Assembly (NCBI GenBank): GCA_012515725.1
Contig: JAAYXU010000025.1
Coordinates: 1 to 5,942 of the forward strand
DNA from: Clostridiales bacterium
Lineage (GTDB): Bacteria; Bacillota; Clostridia; Christensenellales; UMGS416
Direction of reading: 5' to 3'
Length of the DNA: 5,942 nucleotides
This document shows, piece by piece, positions 1-5,750 of the stretch (position 1 is the stretch's first letter; each line of letters starts with the position of its first letter). A model generated the notes under the pieces. That model did no database searches. It was not told the DNA's origin and saw only the letters and a list, made by a program, of their open reading frames with translations. The translations under genes and the position numbers were made by a program.

Positions 1-5
1 ACAGG

Positions 6-770
6 ATGTATCCGGAAAGCTCGGTAATCACATGGTACGGAGGCGTGGCGGCAGCCCGCCTGCGCGGCGAGGATGCGCCTGGTGAGCTTCCTTACAGCAT
101 GCAGGTTCCCATTGACGAGATGATACGGCGCATCCGTACAATCGGCGCGCGGCTGCAGGAATGCCGTTCGATCCGGGAACTCCGGCAGGACGTGGACTTC
201 CGCAGGCTGCTCGTCTGGGGTCTTTCGCTGCGTGAGCCGCGCCTGAGGCGCGTTATGCTTCAGATGCTGGTAGCCGCGGGAGGAGCCCAAAGCGAACGGC
301 TGCTTCGCAGGCTGCTGCTAAGCAGGAACGAGACCGACGAATTCAAGCACGAGATTTTTCTGGGACTCAAGGTAATGAACGCGCAGCAGCCGTTTCTCGC
401 GATCATGAACGGAAATATCGTCCAGGTATGCGTGCAGGTCCACAAGCCCGGCTTTAATACTCTGGCGGAAGGTCACCATGAAGTGATCCGGCTCCTCCGG
501 CACCGCATGGACGACTGGATGCCCTCCTGCACCGACGACGCCATATCCCTGTGGAACCGCTTTCTGCTCAAGCGAATCAGCCGCGGAAAGCCGCCCAGAC
601 TGAGAAAACCTGCGGTTTGGGCCGCCGCGATTCATTACTGCACGGCGGTTGATCGCGGAAAGAGCTTCACCGCCAGTACGCTGGCCCGCCGCTACGGTGT
701 GCGCCTTGGCCAAGTGGTGCGCTGCGTACGAAGGATTCGCAATGCGATGAAGGATTCAAAGAAGGATTGA
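6..770 (+). CDS. Alpha-helical (HEAT-like) protein with C-terminal HTH-like segment; 5' end may lie outside window
   Basis: I do not recognise a named function. From the ATG at 6 it encodes 254 residues. No in-frame stop is visible in the five bases before it and there is no usable ribosome binding site in the window, so the true start may lie upstream. Residues about 36-131 are a run of amphipathic, Arg/Leu-rich helices (for example the segment DFRRLLVWGLSLREPRLRRV) that look like short HEAT-type repeats. Residues about 126-145 (PFLAIMNGNIVQVCV) look like a small beta element. The C-terminus, about 202-248, starts PAVWAAAIHYC and continues TASTLARRYGVRLGQVVRCVRRI. This matches the pattern of a cyclin-like or helix-turn-helix fold, so nucleic acid binding is possible but unproven. 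The protein is strongly basic at its C-terminus and has no signal peptide or membrane helix, so it is probably cytoplasmic. It is the first visible gene of a tightly packed run with the two genes downstream. The reading frame is convincing; the function is unknown. Confidence 0.8.
   Translation: MYPESSVITWYGGVAAARLRGEDAPGELPYSMQVPIDEMIRRIRTIGARLQECRSIRELRQDVDFRRLLVWGLSLREPRLRRVMLQMLVAAGGAQSERLLRRLLLSRNETDEFKHEIFLGLKVMNAQQPFLAIMNGNIVQVCVQVHKPGFNTLAEGHHEVIRLLRHRMDDWMPSCTDDAISLWNRFLLKRISRGKPPRLRKPAVWAAAIHYCTAVDRGKSFTASTLARRYGVRLGQVVRCVRRIRNAMKDSKKD
761..766 (+). promoter_or_regulatory. Ribosome binding site that favours a TTG start at 776
   Basis: GAAGGA lies inside the last codons of the upstream gene and ends nine bases before TTG 776, a normal spacing. 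For the alternative TTG at 767 the same site would have no spacing, although a second AAGGA at 750-754 would sit 12 bases away. The choice between the two starts is therefore likely but not certain. Confidence 0.5.
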
Positions 771-775
771 TAGAG

Positions 776-1621
776 TTGGAGCACAGACTCATTGATTTTG
801 ACGGGCAGTTCCAGGAGCATCTCAGGACGTGGATGCGGGAATGCCGCGGTCAGTACGAGACGATCGAGGATATGGAGGAAGACATGCCGTCGGTGTATGG
901 CAAATGGATGCTGCAGCGCGCGGGCTGGCTGGAGGGCGCCACACCGGCGGAGTTCTTCTATCGGTACGACGATCCCGTACTGCTCGTCGGCTGGATGATC
1001 GCGTATATGGCATCAAGCACGGGTCTTCCCGATCCGCTGCTCGACCGCATCGCTTCGCTGGGCCGCGAGGCCGAGACGCCGCTGCTGGGCGTGCTGCGGG
1101 ATGAGATACCGCTGCCCGACTCCTGCGACCGCCGGGGCGTCAAGAGCGTCGTTATGAATCTCCTGAACGAAATCCAGTCCGTCGCGCCGCTTCACGACTA
1201 TATCGAGCTAGTCGTATCAGGGGAAGACAGCGAACTCTCTGAGGTGGCTTGCGACGCGCTGTCGAACATGGGGCCGTGCATCGTCGAGCCGGTACTGGCC
1301 GCTCTTGATCGCCCGATGAGTCAGGAGGCGCTGGAAAGCCTGGTGGATGTACTCTCGAACTATCCAGGAGACGCGCGCATACTGGGTTGGCTCATACGTC
1401 TTTTTGAAACGAGTCCCAGGAAAGCGCTGTTCGCATCGGATCTTGGCAAGTACGGCGACGAGGCGGCGCTTCCGGCGCTCATGCGCACCCAGAGCGAGCC
1501 GGGCATCAGTTATCTGGACTACATCGAGATCAGAAGCGCGATCGAGCAGCTTGGAGGAGAGCCTGAGCCCGAGCGCGACTTCACGGGAGATCCGTACTAC
1601 GAATCGCTAAAAGGGGTATAA
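776..1621 (+). CDS. HEAT-like helical-repeat protein, function unknown
   Basis: A soluble, acidic protein of about 281 residues. The N-terminal part (to about residue 80) is rich in Trp, Tyr and acidic residues, with motifs such as GQYETIEDMEEDMP and the segment GWLEGATPAEFFYRYDDP. From about residue 84 to the end it is a series of paired helices typical of HEAT-like repeats: PDPLLDRIASLG, ELSEVACDALSNMG, SLVDVLSNYPGD, ASDLGKYGDEAALPAL and IEIRSAIEQLGGEP. Such repeats usually act as protein-binding scaffolds; no catalytic motif is visible. There is no ATG near the 5' end. A TTG at 767 overlaps the previous stop (TTGA), and a second TTG at 776 has GAAGGA (761-766) nine bases before it. I chose 776 for that spacing, but 767 is possible and adds three residues. 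Either way the start lies on the stop of the gene before, which implies translational coupling. I recall similar proteins from clostridial genomes, all of unknown role. Confidence 0.85.
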   Translation: MEHRLIDFDGQFQEHLRTWMRECRGQYETIEDMEEDMPSVYGKWMLQRAGWLEGATPAEFFYRYDDPVLLVGWMIAYMASSTGLPDPLLDRIASLGREAETPLLGVLRDEIPLPDSCDRRGVKSVVMNLLNEIQSVAPLHDYIELVVSGEDSELSEVACDALSNMGPCIVEPVLAALDRPMSQEALESLVDVLSNYPGDARILGWLIRLFETSPRKALFASDLGKYGDEAALPALMRTQSEPGISYLDYIEIRSAIEQLGGEPEPERDFTGDPYYESLKGV

Positions 1622-1622
1622 G

Positions 1623-2342
1623 ATGGAGAATTCGGTATCCTTGAAGGAGATACGCGCCAACGAGAAAATCAGGATCCTTATCGACTCTGCCAACCAGGTA
1701 CTTGAAAGGATAGGCTACACCGAGCACGGAACGCGCCACGTGGGGTACGTAAGCCGCGCGGCCGCCAGTATACTGGAACGGCTGGGATATCCGCAGCGCA
1801 CCGTGGAGCTGGCCGCCATCGCCGGATGGATCCACGACGTGGGTAACGCGATCAACCGTAAAAACCATGGCATGACCGGAGCGCTCCTAATGCTGCCCGT
1901 TCTGCAGGAAATAGGCATGCGTATGGATGAAATCGCGCCCATACTGTCGGCAATCGGAAACCATGAGGAAGAAACGGGAGTACCCGTTAGCGAAATATCG
2001 GCGGCGCTCATCATCGCCGACAAGAGCGACGCGAACAGGACGCGCGTGCGAAAGGGAAAATACGATCCATACGATATCCATGACAGGGTCAACTACGCGA
2101 TCAAAAAGAACTGGATAGAGGTAAACGCCGCCAAAAAAATGATCCGTTTTGGAATACAGATGGATTCCACCTCATCGGTCATGGAGTTCATGCAGATTTA
2201 TCTGACGCGTATGCGCATGTGCGAGAAGGCCGCCGCGTTCCTGGGATGCAGCTTCGAGATCGTCATCAACGACACGGCGATCAACAACCAGTCTCCGCGC
2301 ATAGTGGAGACCACAGAGAACCAAAGCGACGTCATTATGTGA
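1623..2342 (+). CDS. HD-domain phosphohydrolase of unknown substrate
   Basis: A 239-residue cytoplasmic HD-superfamily metal-dependent phosphohydrolase. The visible metal-binding pattern is His39 (TRHVGYV), the His71-Asp72 pair (GWIHDVGNA), His82 (RKNHG), His114 (AIGNHEEETG) and Asp133 (IIADKSD). This is the complete H...HD...H...H...D set of a probable two-metal HD enzyme. The family normally hydrolyses phosphate esters of nucleotides or related compounds, but the substrate here cannot be read from the sequence. The conserved-looking stretches TEHGTRHVGYVS, YDIHDRVNYAI and the tail SSVMEFMQIYLTRM...FLGCSFEIVIN match, from memory, an orphan HD family found in Firmicutes and Thermotogae. The C-terminal 80 residues lie outside the HD core and may form a partner or dimer module. 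The start is secure: AAGGGG at 1611-1616 lies six bases before the ATG. The gene begins one base after the previous stop, so the two are surely co-transcribed. It ends 26 bases from the convergent proA. Confidence 0.93.
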   Translation: MENSVSLKEIRANEKIRILIDSANQVLERIGYTEHGTRHVGYVSRAAASILERLGYPQRTVELAAIAGWIHDVGNAINRKNHGMTGALLMLPVLQEIGMRMDEIAPILSAIGNHEEETGVPVSEISAALIIADKSDANRTRVRKGKYDPYDIHDRVNYAIKKNWIEVNAAKKMIRFGIQMDSTSSVMEFMQIYLTRMRMCEKAAAFLGCSFEIVINDTAINNQSPRIVETTENQSDVIM

Positions 2343-2368
2343 CCGCGTTTTCAACCTATAGAAACCTG

Positions 2369-3667
2369 CTACATCGGGCATTCTTCGTGGAGCGCGCGGT
2401 GCGTAAAGGACATGGAGTCCGACGCGAAGTCCGCAACGATTTGTCCCGAGCCAAGCAGCTTGTACTTGTAGCTGAGCAGTCCCTCCAATCCGACAGGCCC
2501 GCGCGCGTGGAGCTTGCCCGTCGCGATGCCCACCTCCGCGCCGAATCCGTAGCGGAACCCGTCGGCAAAGCGGGTCGAGCAGTTATGGAACACGCCCGCG
2601 CTGTCCACCTCGCGCAGAAAGCGCGCGGCGGCTTCGGTATCCTCTGTGACGATCGCGTCGGTGTGGCCCGAGCCGTGGCTATTCACGTGGCTGATCGCGT
2701 CCGCGAGCGAATCCACGACCCTTACCGATAGCACGTAATCAAGATACTCGGTATCCCAGTCTTCGTCCGTCGCATCCTCGACGGGTATGATTCGGGTTGT
2801 GCGCGGGCAACCCAGGAGGCGTACCCCGGCGCTGTCCATCGCGGCCTTCAGGCGGGGCAGGAAAGCCTCAGCGATATTCCTGTGGCACAGCAGCGTTTCG
2901 GTGGCGTTGCAGACCGCGGCGTATTGCGCCTTGCCGTCCACCGCCACCCTGATCGCCATATCGATATCGGCAGCAGCGTCTACATAGGTGTGGCATATGC
3001 CGTCGGCGTGCCCCATTACTGGTATGCGGCTGTGCTCAATGATGTAGCGGACAAATTCATTGGTGCCCCGGGGTATGATGAGGTCTATATACCGATCCAT
3101 TTTCAGCATTTCTGCTACATCGGCGCGACTTTCCATGAGCCCCGCCCAGCCTTCGGGCATTCCGGACGAAGCGGTCCCGGCCTCGATCGCCGTAAAGAGC
3201 GCGCGGTTCGTTTCCCGCGCCTCGCTTCCGCCCTTAAGAAGCACTGCGTTGCCCGACTTGAGGCACAGCGCGGCGATCTGCACCAGCGCGTCGGGGCGCG
3301 ACTCGAATATGACACCGATCGTGCCTATGGGGCAGGTGACGCGATACAGGTTGAGCCCGGGCGAAAGCTCGGTGGAGAGCGTGGTGCGGCCTACCGGATC
3401 GGGCAGTGTGCGTAGCGACGCGATGCCCGAGAGCGTGTCTTCCATTTTGTTTTGGTCGAACGCTAGCCGCTTCATGAGCGGCTCGGAGAGTCCCTCGCGC
3501 CGCCCCCGGTTCATGTCCTCCCGGTTGGCGGCAAAGATGCGCTCCTTGCGCTTTAATAGCTCCTCGGAGACCGCGCCTAGCGCGCGGTCGCGCTCCTGTG
3601 CTGACGACGCGGCCAGACGCAGGGCCGCCTGGTGCGCCAGCGCGGCGGTTTGCTCCATGTTCTGCAT
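2369..3667 (-). CDS. proA: Glutamate-5-semialdehyde dehydrogenase (gamma-glutamyl phosphate reductase)
   Basis: ProA is the NADPH-dependent enzyme of the aldehyde dehydrogenase superfamily that reduces L-glutamyl 5-phosphate to glutamate 5-semialdehyde, the second step of proline synthesis from glutamate, in the cytoplasm. The 432-residue product shows the family landmarks: PIGTIGVIFESRPDA (113-127), the KSGNAVLLKGGSEA nucleotide-binding region (137-150), LIIPRGTNEFV (196-206), HADGICHTYVD (220-230), the catalytic Cys253 in AVCNATETLL, and the C-terminal STRFADGFRYGFGAEVGI and KLHARGPVGLEGL blocks. All look intact. I set the start at MQNMEQ because AAAGGAGG precedes it by seven bases; the frame stays open upstream for 33 further codons, but that stretch does not look like ProA. 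About 20 residues follow the usual GSGQI end (VADF...FTHR), an extension I associate with clostridial ProA. It lies 32 bases downstream of the dipeptidase gene on the same strand and is probably co-transcribed with it. Its usual partner proB is not in the window. Confidence 0.97.
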   Translation of the reverse strand: MQNMEQTAALAHQAALRLAASSAQERDRALGAVSEELLKRKERIFAANREDMNRGRREGLSEPLMKRLAFDQNKMEDTLSGIASLRTLPDPVGRTTLSTELSPGLNLYRVTCPIGTIGVIFESRPDALVQIAALCLKSGNAVLLKGGSEARETNRALFTAIEAGTASSGMPEGWAGLMESRADVAEMLKMDRYIDLIIPRGTNEFVRYIIEHSRIPVMGHADGICHTYVDAAADIDMAIRVAVDGKAQYAAVCNATETLLCHRNIAEAFLPRLKAAMDSAGVRLLGCPRTTRIIPVEDATDEDWDTEYLDYVLSVRVVDSLADAISHVNSHGSGHTDAIVTEDTEAAARFLREVDSAGVFHNCSTRFADGFRYGFGAEVGIATGKLHARGPVGLEGLLSYKYKLLGSGQIVADFASDSMSFTHRALHEECPM

Positions 3668-3674
3668 CGGGGTT

Positions 3675-3682
3675 CCTCCTTT
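3675..3682 (-). promoter_or_regulatory. Ribosome binding site of proA
   Basis: On the minus strand AAAGGAGG is a near-perfect Shine-Dalgarno sequence seven bases before ATG 3667. It decides the start over the longer open frame that reaches back to 3766 into the upstream gene. Confidence 0.9.
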
Positions 3683-3699
3683 GCCTGTGATCGGCGCTC

Positions 3700-4512
3700 C
3701 TACCCGATCGGGAAATCGAAATAGGTATCGGGATACGGCTCTCCGATTAGCGTATAGTGCCACCATTCGCGGCTGTAGGGCTTGAAGCCCGCGGCTTCCA
3801 TCGCGCTTCTGAGCGTATTCCGGTTAGCCGTCTGACGCTCTGTTATGAGCGACGTGCCGTGGTGGGATATTTCTCCGAAGTAATCGAAGGGACCGCCCAT
3901 GTCCAGCTCTCTGCCGGTCTTCATGTTAACGAGGGTGAGGTCCACTGTGCTGCCCCGCGAGTGGCCCGATCGCCGCGCCAGATACCCAAGGTCAAACACC
4001 TTTTCCTTGTTAACGTCGGGATAGAAGATAGACTTCATGCGCTGGTCATCGAGATTCCCGGCCCAGCGGATGAAGTGATTCACCGCTCGCTGGGGCCGGT
4101 AGCCGTCGTATATTTTTAGTATGTACCCCTGCTCGGCCAGCGATTCGGCGGCCTTTTTCAGCGCTTCGGCCGCCTCTCCTGTCAGCAGCACGAGCGGTGC
4201 GCCGTAACCGTCGATCCGCTCGCCCACGAAGTTGTAGCTGGAGTAATACCGCACCTCGAGCAGCGCATGGGGCACTACGTCGCTTACGACCACGAAGCCA
4301 TGTTCACGCCATGCGCCGGGCGTGGCCGAAGGGTCGGGCGGCGCGGGCGTTCCTGTGGACTGATCCATCGTGGATACGGGAGAGGGGGGTGGCGAGGGCG
4401 CGCCGGCGGCTGTTGGCTCGGGTGTCATGATAGGCGTCACGGGCGTACAACCGGCCATGAGCGCCAGACCGGTCAGAACCAGAGCGGCGCGGGAAAAAGC
4501 GCATCGGCGCAC
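3700..4512 (-). CDS. VanX-like D-alanyl-D-alanine dipeptidase, lipoprotein (peptidase family M15)
   Basis: A zinc metallopeptidase of about 270 residues resembling VanX/Ddp enzymes, which cleave the D-Ala-D-Ala dipeptide. Numbered from the TTG at 4518, it shows Arg141 in KIYDGYRPQRA, the zinc ligands His186 and Asp193 in SGHSRGSTVDL, catalytic Glu251 and zinc ligand His254 in EWWHY, plus the VanX-like FDYFGEISHH. All key residues are present. The N-terminus is a lipoprotein signal: positive MTVRRCAFSR, a hydrophobic core, then MAGC with Cys24. A Pro/Thr/Ser-rich linker of about 45 residues follows, so the enzyme should be tethered outside the membrane, unlike cytoplasmic VanX of resistance operons. 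I therefore favour cell-wall peptide turnover or scavenging over glycopeptide resistance; no vanH, vanA or vanRS gene is near. The start is either TTG 4518 or GTG 4512. AAAGGA at 4522-4527 is three bases from the former and nine from the latter, so I use GTG. The promoter is at 4545-4553; proA follows. Confidence 0.93.
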   Translation of the reverse strand: MRRCAFSRAALVLTGLALMAGCTPVTPIMTPEPTAAGAPSPPPSPVSTMDQSTGTPAPPDPSATPGAWREHGFVVVSDVVPHALLEVRYYSSYNFVGERIDGYGAPLVLLTGEAAEALKKAAESLAEQGYILKIYDGYRPQRAVNHFIRWAGNLDDQRMKSIFYPDVNKEKVFDLGYLARRSGHSRGSTVDLTLVNMKTGRELDMGGPFDYFGEISHHGTSLITERQTANRNTLRSAMEAAGFKPYSREWWHYTLIGEPYPDTYFDFPIG

Positions 4513-4544
4513 AGTCAATCATCCTTTACAGAAGTTTATGTGTC

Positions 4545-4553
4545 ATTATACCA
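4545..4553 (-). promoter_or_regulatory. Extended -10 promoter for the dipeptidase-proA unit
   Basis: The minus strand reads TGGTATAAT, a perfect TATAAT -10 box with the TG of an extended -10 element. No good -35 is present 16-18 bases upstream, which fits an extended -10 promoter. Transcription would start near 4538, leaving a leader of roughly 25 bases before the dipeptidase start. The site lies downstream of the terminator of the preceding gene, so this unit should be transcribed independently. Confidence 0.7.
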
Positions 4554-4606
4554 TACGACAGCGTCTGATGAAATGGAAGCTCGGAAATACCAGGGCGAAC
4601 AATATT

Positions 4607-4635
4607 AAAAATCCCCCGCCGACAAGACGGGGGGT
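4607..4635 (-). terminator. Rho-independent terminator of the DUF4349 lipoprotein gene
   Basis: Bases 4611-4618 pair with 4628-4635 to give an eight-pair stem (six G-C pairs, one G-T and one A-T) around a nine-base loop. On the minus strand the stem is followed directly by a TTTTT tract (A5 at 4607-4611 on the plus strand). It starts 12 bases after the TAA of the DUF4349 gene. It has no matching T tract on the plus strand, so it acts in one direction. Confidence 0.85.
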
Positions 4636-4647
4636 CAAATAATGCGA

Positions 4648-5571
4648 TTATTCGCCCGGTCGCTGCGGAGGCATCGGGCTCTTCGCGGGCTTACTCATTC
4701 TGCGGCGGCGCAGGAAGCGGACGAGCAACAGGATACCGCCCACGATCGCGCCGGGTATGAGCAGCCAGCAGATTGCGACGAACAGCCACGATATGAAGTT
4801 AAGCGTACCGCGGCCTACGTTGATGAAGCCGCGCCGTGCGAGCTGCCAGGCGTCGCTCATCGCTATGACACGTATGAACTCTGGCGAATCCTCCACGTAT
4901 GAGGGGGTAGCCGTGATGGAGATGGTCAGCGTCGAGTAGGCGACCTGCTTATCCCACATGCGCCGGCGGCCTTCCATGACATCGATTTCCTCGCGTATGT
5001 TACCGAGCTCCTCATATACTCTGAGCGTATCCTCGATGGTTTCGGCCTGCTCCATGAAGGTCAGCAATTGCTGTTCCTGCGCTTTGGCCTGCGTCAGCCG
5101 CGCGTCGAGGTCGTAGTATTCGTCGGTGATGTCGTCGCTGTTCATTTCAAAGGAGCGGACGGACCCAAGACCCGCGGCGTAGTCCCGGAATGCTTCCAGC
5201 GTGCCCGATGGGAGCCGCAGCGTGATTTGAGCCGATGTGACGCGGCTGCTTCCCTGCGTATCTGAGGAGGAGGAGGCGACGTATCCGCCCAACTCTTCGG
5301 CTTTATCGGTAAAAAACCGCAACGCGTCGCCAGGCTCGTCGCAGACAAAGCGCATTTGCGCCGTATAGATGATCTTGCGGTCGGCGGAAAGATCCAAATC
5401 GGGAATCTTCTCCGTCTCGCTTCCGGAGTCTTTGGTTTGTCCTTCCGCGGGCGGTACATATACATCAGCAGATCCTACCGCCGAATTGCTTGACGCGCAG
5501 CCGTACAGCAGTCCGGACATCGCGAGCAGTGCCATGAGTACGGCCAGCGGTACAATGATTCGTCTACTCAT
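4648..5571 (-). CDS. DUF4349-domain lipoprotein with coiled coil and C-terminal membrane helix
   Basis: A 307-residue envelope protein. Residues 1-24 are a lipoprotein signal (MSRRIIVPLAVLMALLAMSG then LLYGC); Cys25 would be lipidated, though Tyr at the -2 position is unusual. A short polar, acidic linker follows. Residues about 65-220 fit DUF4349: RKIIYTAQMRFV, the ITLRLPSG strand, DDITDEYYDLDARL, then a heptad-like coiled coil to about 205, and AYSTLTISIT. A strong membrane helix spans about 259-286, followed by a cytoplasmic Arg-rich tail (FLRRRRMSKPAK). The protein thus has a lipid anchor at one end and a transmembrane anchor at the other, with the domain outside the cell. DUF4349 has no assigned biochemical role that I know of; an envelope-stress or sensing role would be a guess. 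I chose ATG 5571 because GGGGAGGGG lies seven bases before it. The frame is open further back to 5724, but that would remove the signal peptide from the N-terminus. It has its own promoter and terminator, so it is monocistronic. Confidence 0.9.
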   Translation of the reverse strand: MSRRIIVPLAVLMALLAMSGLLYGCASSNSAVGSADVYVPPAEGQTKDSGSETEKIPDLDLSADRKIIYTAQMRFVCDEPGDALRFFTDKAEELGGYVASSSSDTQGSSRVTSAQITLRLPSGTLEAFRDYAAGLGSVRSFEMNSDDITDEYYDLDARLTQAKAQEQQLLTFMEQAETIEDTLRVYEELGNIREEIDVMEGRRRMWDKQVAYSTLTISITATPSYVEDSPEFIRVIAMSDAWQLARRGFINVGRGTLNFISWLFVAICWLLIPGAIVGGILLLVRFLRRRRMSKPAKSPMPPQRPGE

Positions 5572-5578
5572 ACCAATT

Positions 5579-5587
5579 CCCCTCCCC
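5579..5587 (-). promoter_or_regulatory. Ribosome binding site of the DUF4349 gene
   Basis: The minus strand reads GGGGAGGGG, ending seven bases before ATG 5571. It overlaps an alternative in-frame ATG at 5589, which argues against that codon being the start. Confidence 0.8.
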
Positions 5588-5605
5588 ATATTTGTTTGTA
5601 GTTTC

Positions 5606-5634
5606 ATTATCAGTCCCGGGAAGTGATTTGTCAA
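5606..5634 (-). promoter_or_regulatory. Sigma-A type promoter of the DUF4349 gene
   Basis: On the minus strand a perfect TTGACA -35 (5629-5634) is separated by exactly 17 bases from GATAAT (5606-5611), a five-of-six match to the -10 consensus. Transcription would begin near 5599, about 28 bases before the start codon. The promoter also proves little room exists for the longer open frame reaching 5724, since that would place the promoter inside the gene. Confidence 0.85.
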
Positions 5635-5656
5635 GATCAGGATGTATGTGATTGGA

Positions 5657-5673
5657 ACAATGAGCGACATTGT
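5657..5673. promoter_or_regulatory. Perfect dyad between divergent promoters, possible operator
   Basis: ACAATG (5657-5662) and CATTGT (5668-5673) form a perfect 6-6 inverted repeat with a five-base spacer. It is loosely framed by a second pair, ATTG at 5651-5654 and CAAT at 5678-5681. It lies between the two -35 boxes, where a dimeric regulator could affect both promoters. Short dyads arise by chance, so this is only a candidate. Confidence 0.35.
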
Positions 5674-5685
5674 ATGGCAATTTGT

Positions 5686-5699
5686 GGAATGGACATTCC
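5686..5699. promoter_or_regulatory. Short dyad overlapping a -35 box, possible operator
   Basis: GGAAT (5686-5690) and ATTCC (5695-5699) are inverted around GGAC. The dyad covers the -35 element of the rightward promoter, where a bound repressor would block it. With five-base arms it could be chance. Confidence 0.25.
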
Positions 5700-5718
5700 T
5701 GAACGCGTATGGTAAAAT
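5690..5718 (+). promoter_or_regulatory. Sigma-A type promoter of the rightward partial gene
   Basis: TGGACA (5690-5695) and TAAAAT (5713-5718) each match the sigma-A consensus at five of six positions and are separated by exactly 17 bases. Transcription would begin near 5725, about 26 bases before ATG 5751. Confidence 0.8.
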
Positions 5719-5750
5719 GAGCATTCTGGCCTGGCAAAGGGGGAATTCAC

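Noticed and set aside
318..713. A 131-codon open frame on the minus strand within the first gene
   Set aside because: It is fully inside a better-supported gene on the other strand and its translation has no recognisable domain.
2347..2365. GTTTTC and GAAAC as a hairpin between the convergent genes
   Set aside because: The stem is A-T rich with a bulge, at most five pairs, and has no T tract; it is too weak to call a terminator.
2219..2731. A 170-codon plus-strand open frame bridging the HD gene and proA
   Set aside because: It overlaps the ends of two well-supported genes and its Arg-rich translation looks like an antisense shadow.
3668..3766. Longer start for proA, adding 33 residues
   Set aside because: The extension overlaps the dipeptidase gene, does not resemble ProA, and a near-perfect Shine-Dalgarno marks the start at 3667.
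3060..3785. A 241-codon open frame on the plus strand opposite proA and the end of the dipeptidase gene
   Set aside because: It lies antisense to a clear proA, has no ribosome site of note, and its Ser/Arg/Ala-rich translation is what GC-rich antisense frames give.
3700..4512. A vancomycin resistance cluster
   Set aside because: Only the dipeptidase is present; there is no ligase, dehydrogenase or two-component system beside it, and the enzyme is a lipoprotein.
5614..5621. TCCCGGGA palindrome in the spacer of the leftward promoter
   Set aside because: Eight bases with no extended symmetry is readily explained by chance.
5572..5724. Longer start for the DUF4349 gene, adding 51 residues
   Set aside because: It would contain the near-consensus promoter and the strong ribosome site, and it would place the lipoprotein signal inside the protein.
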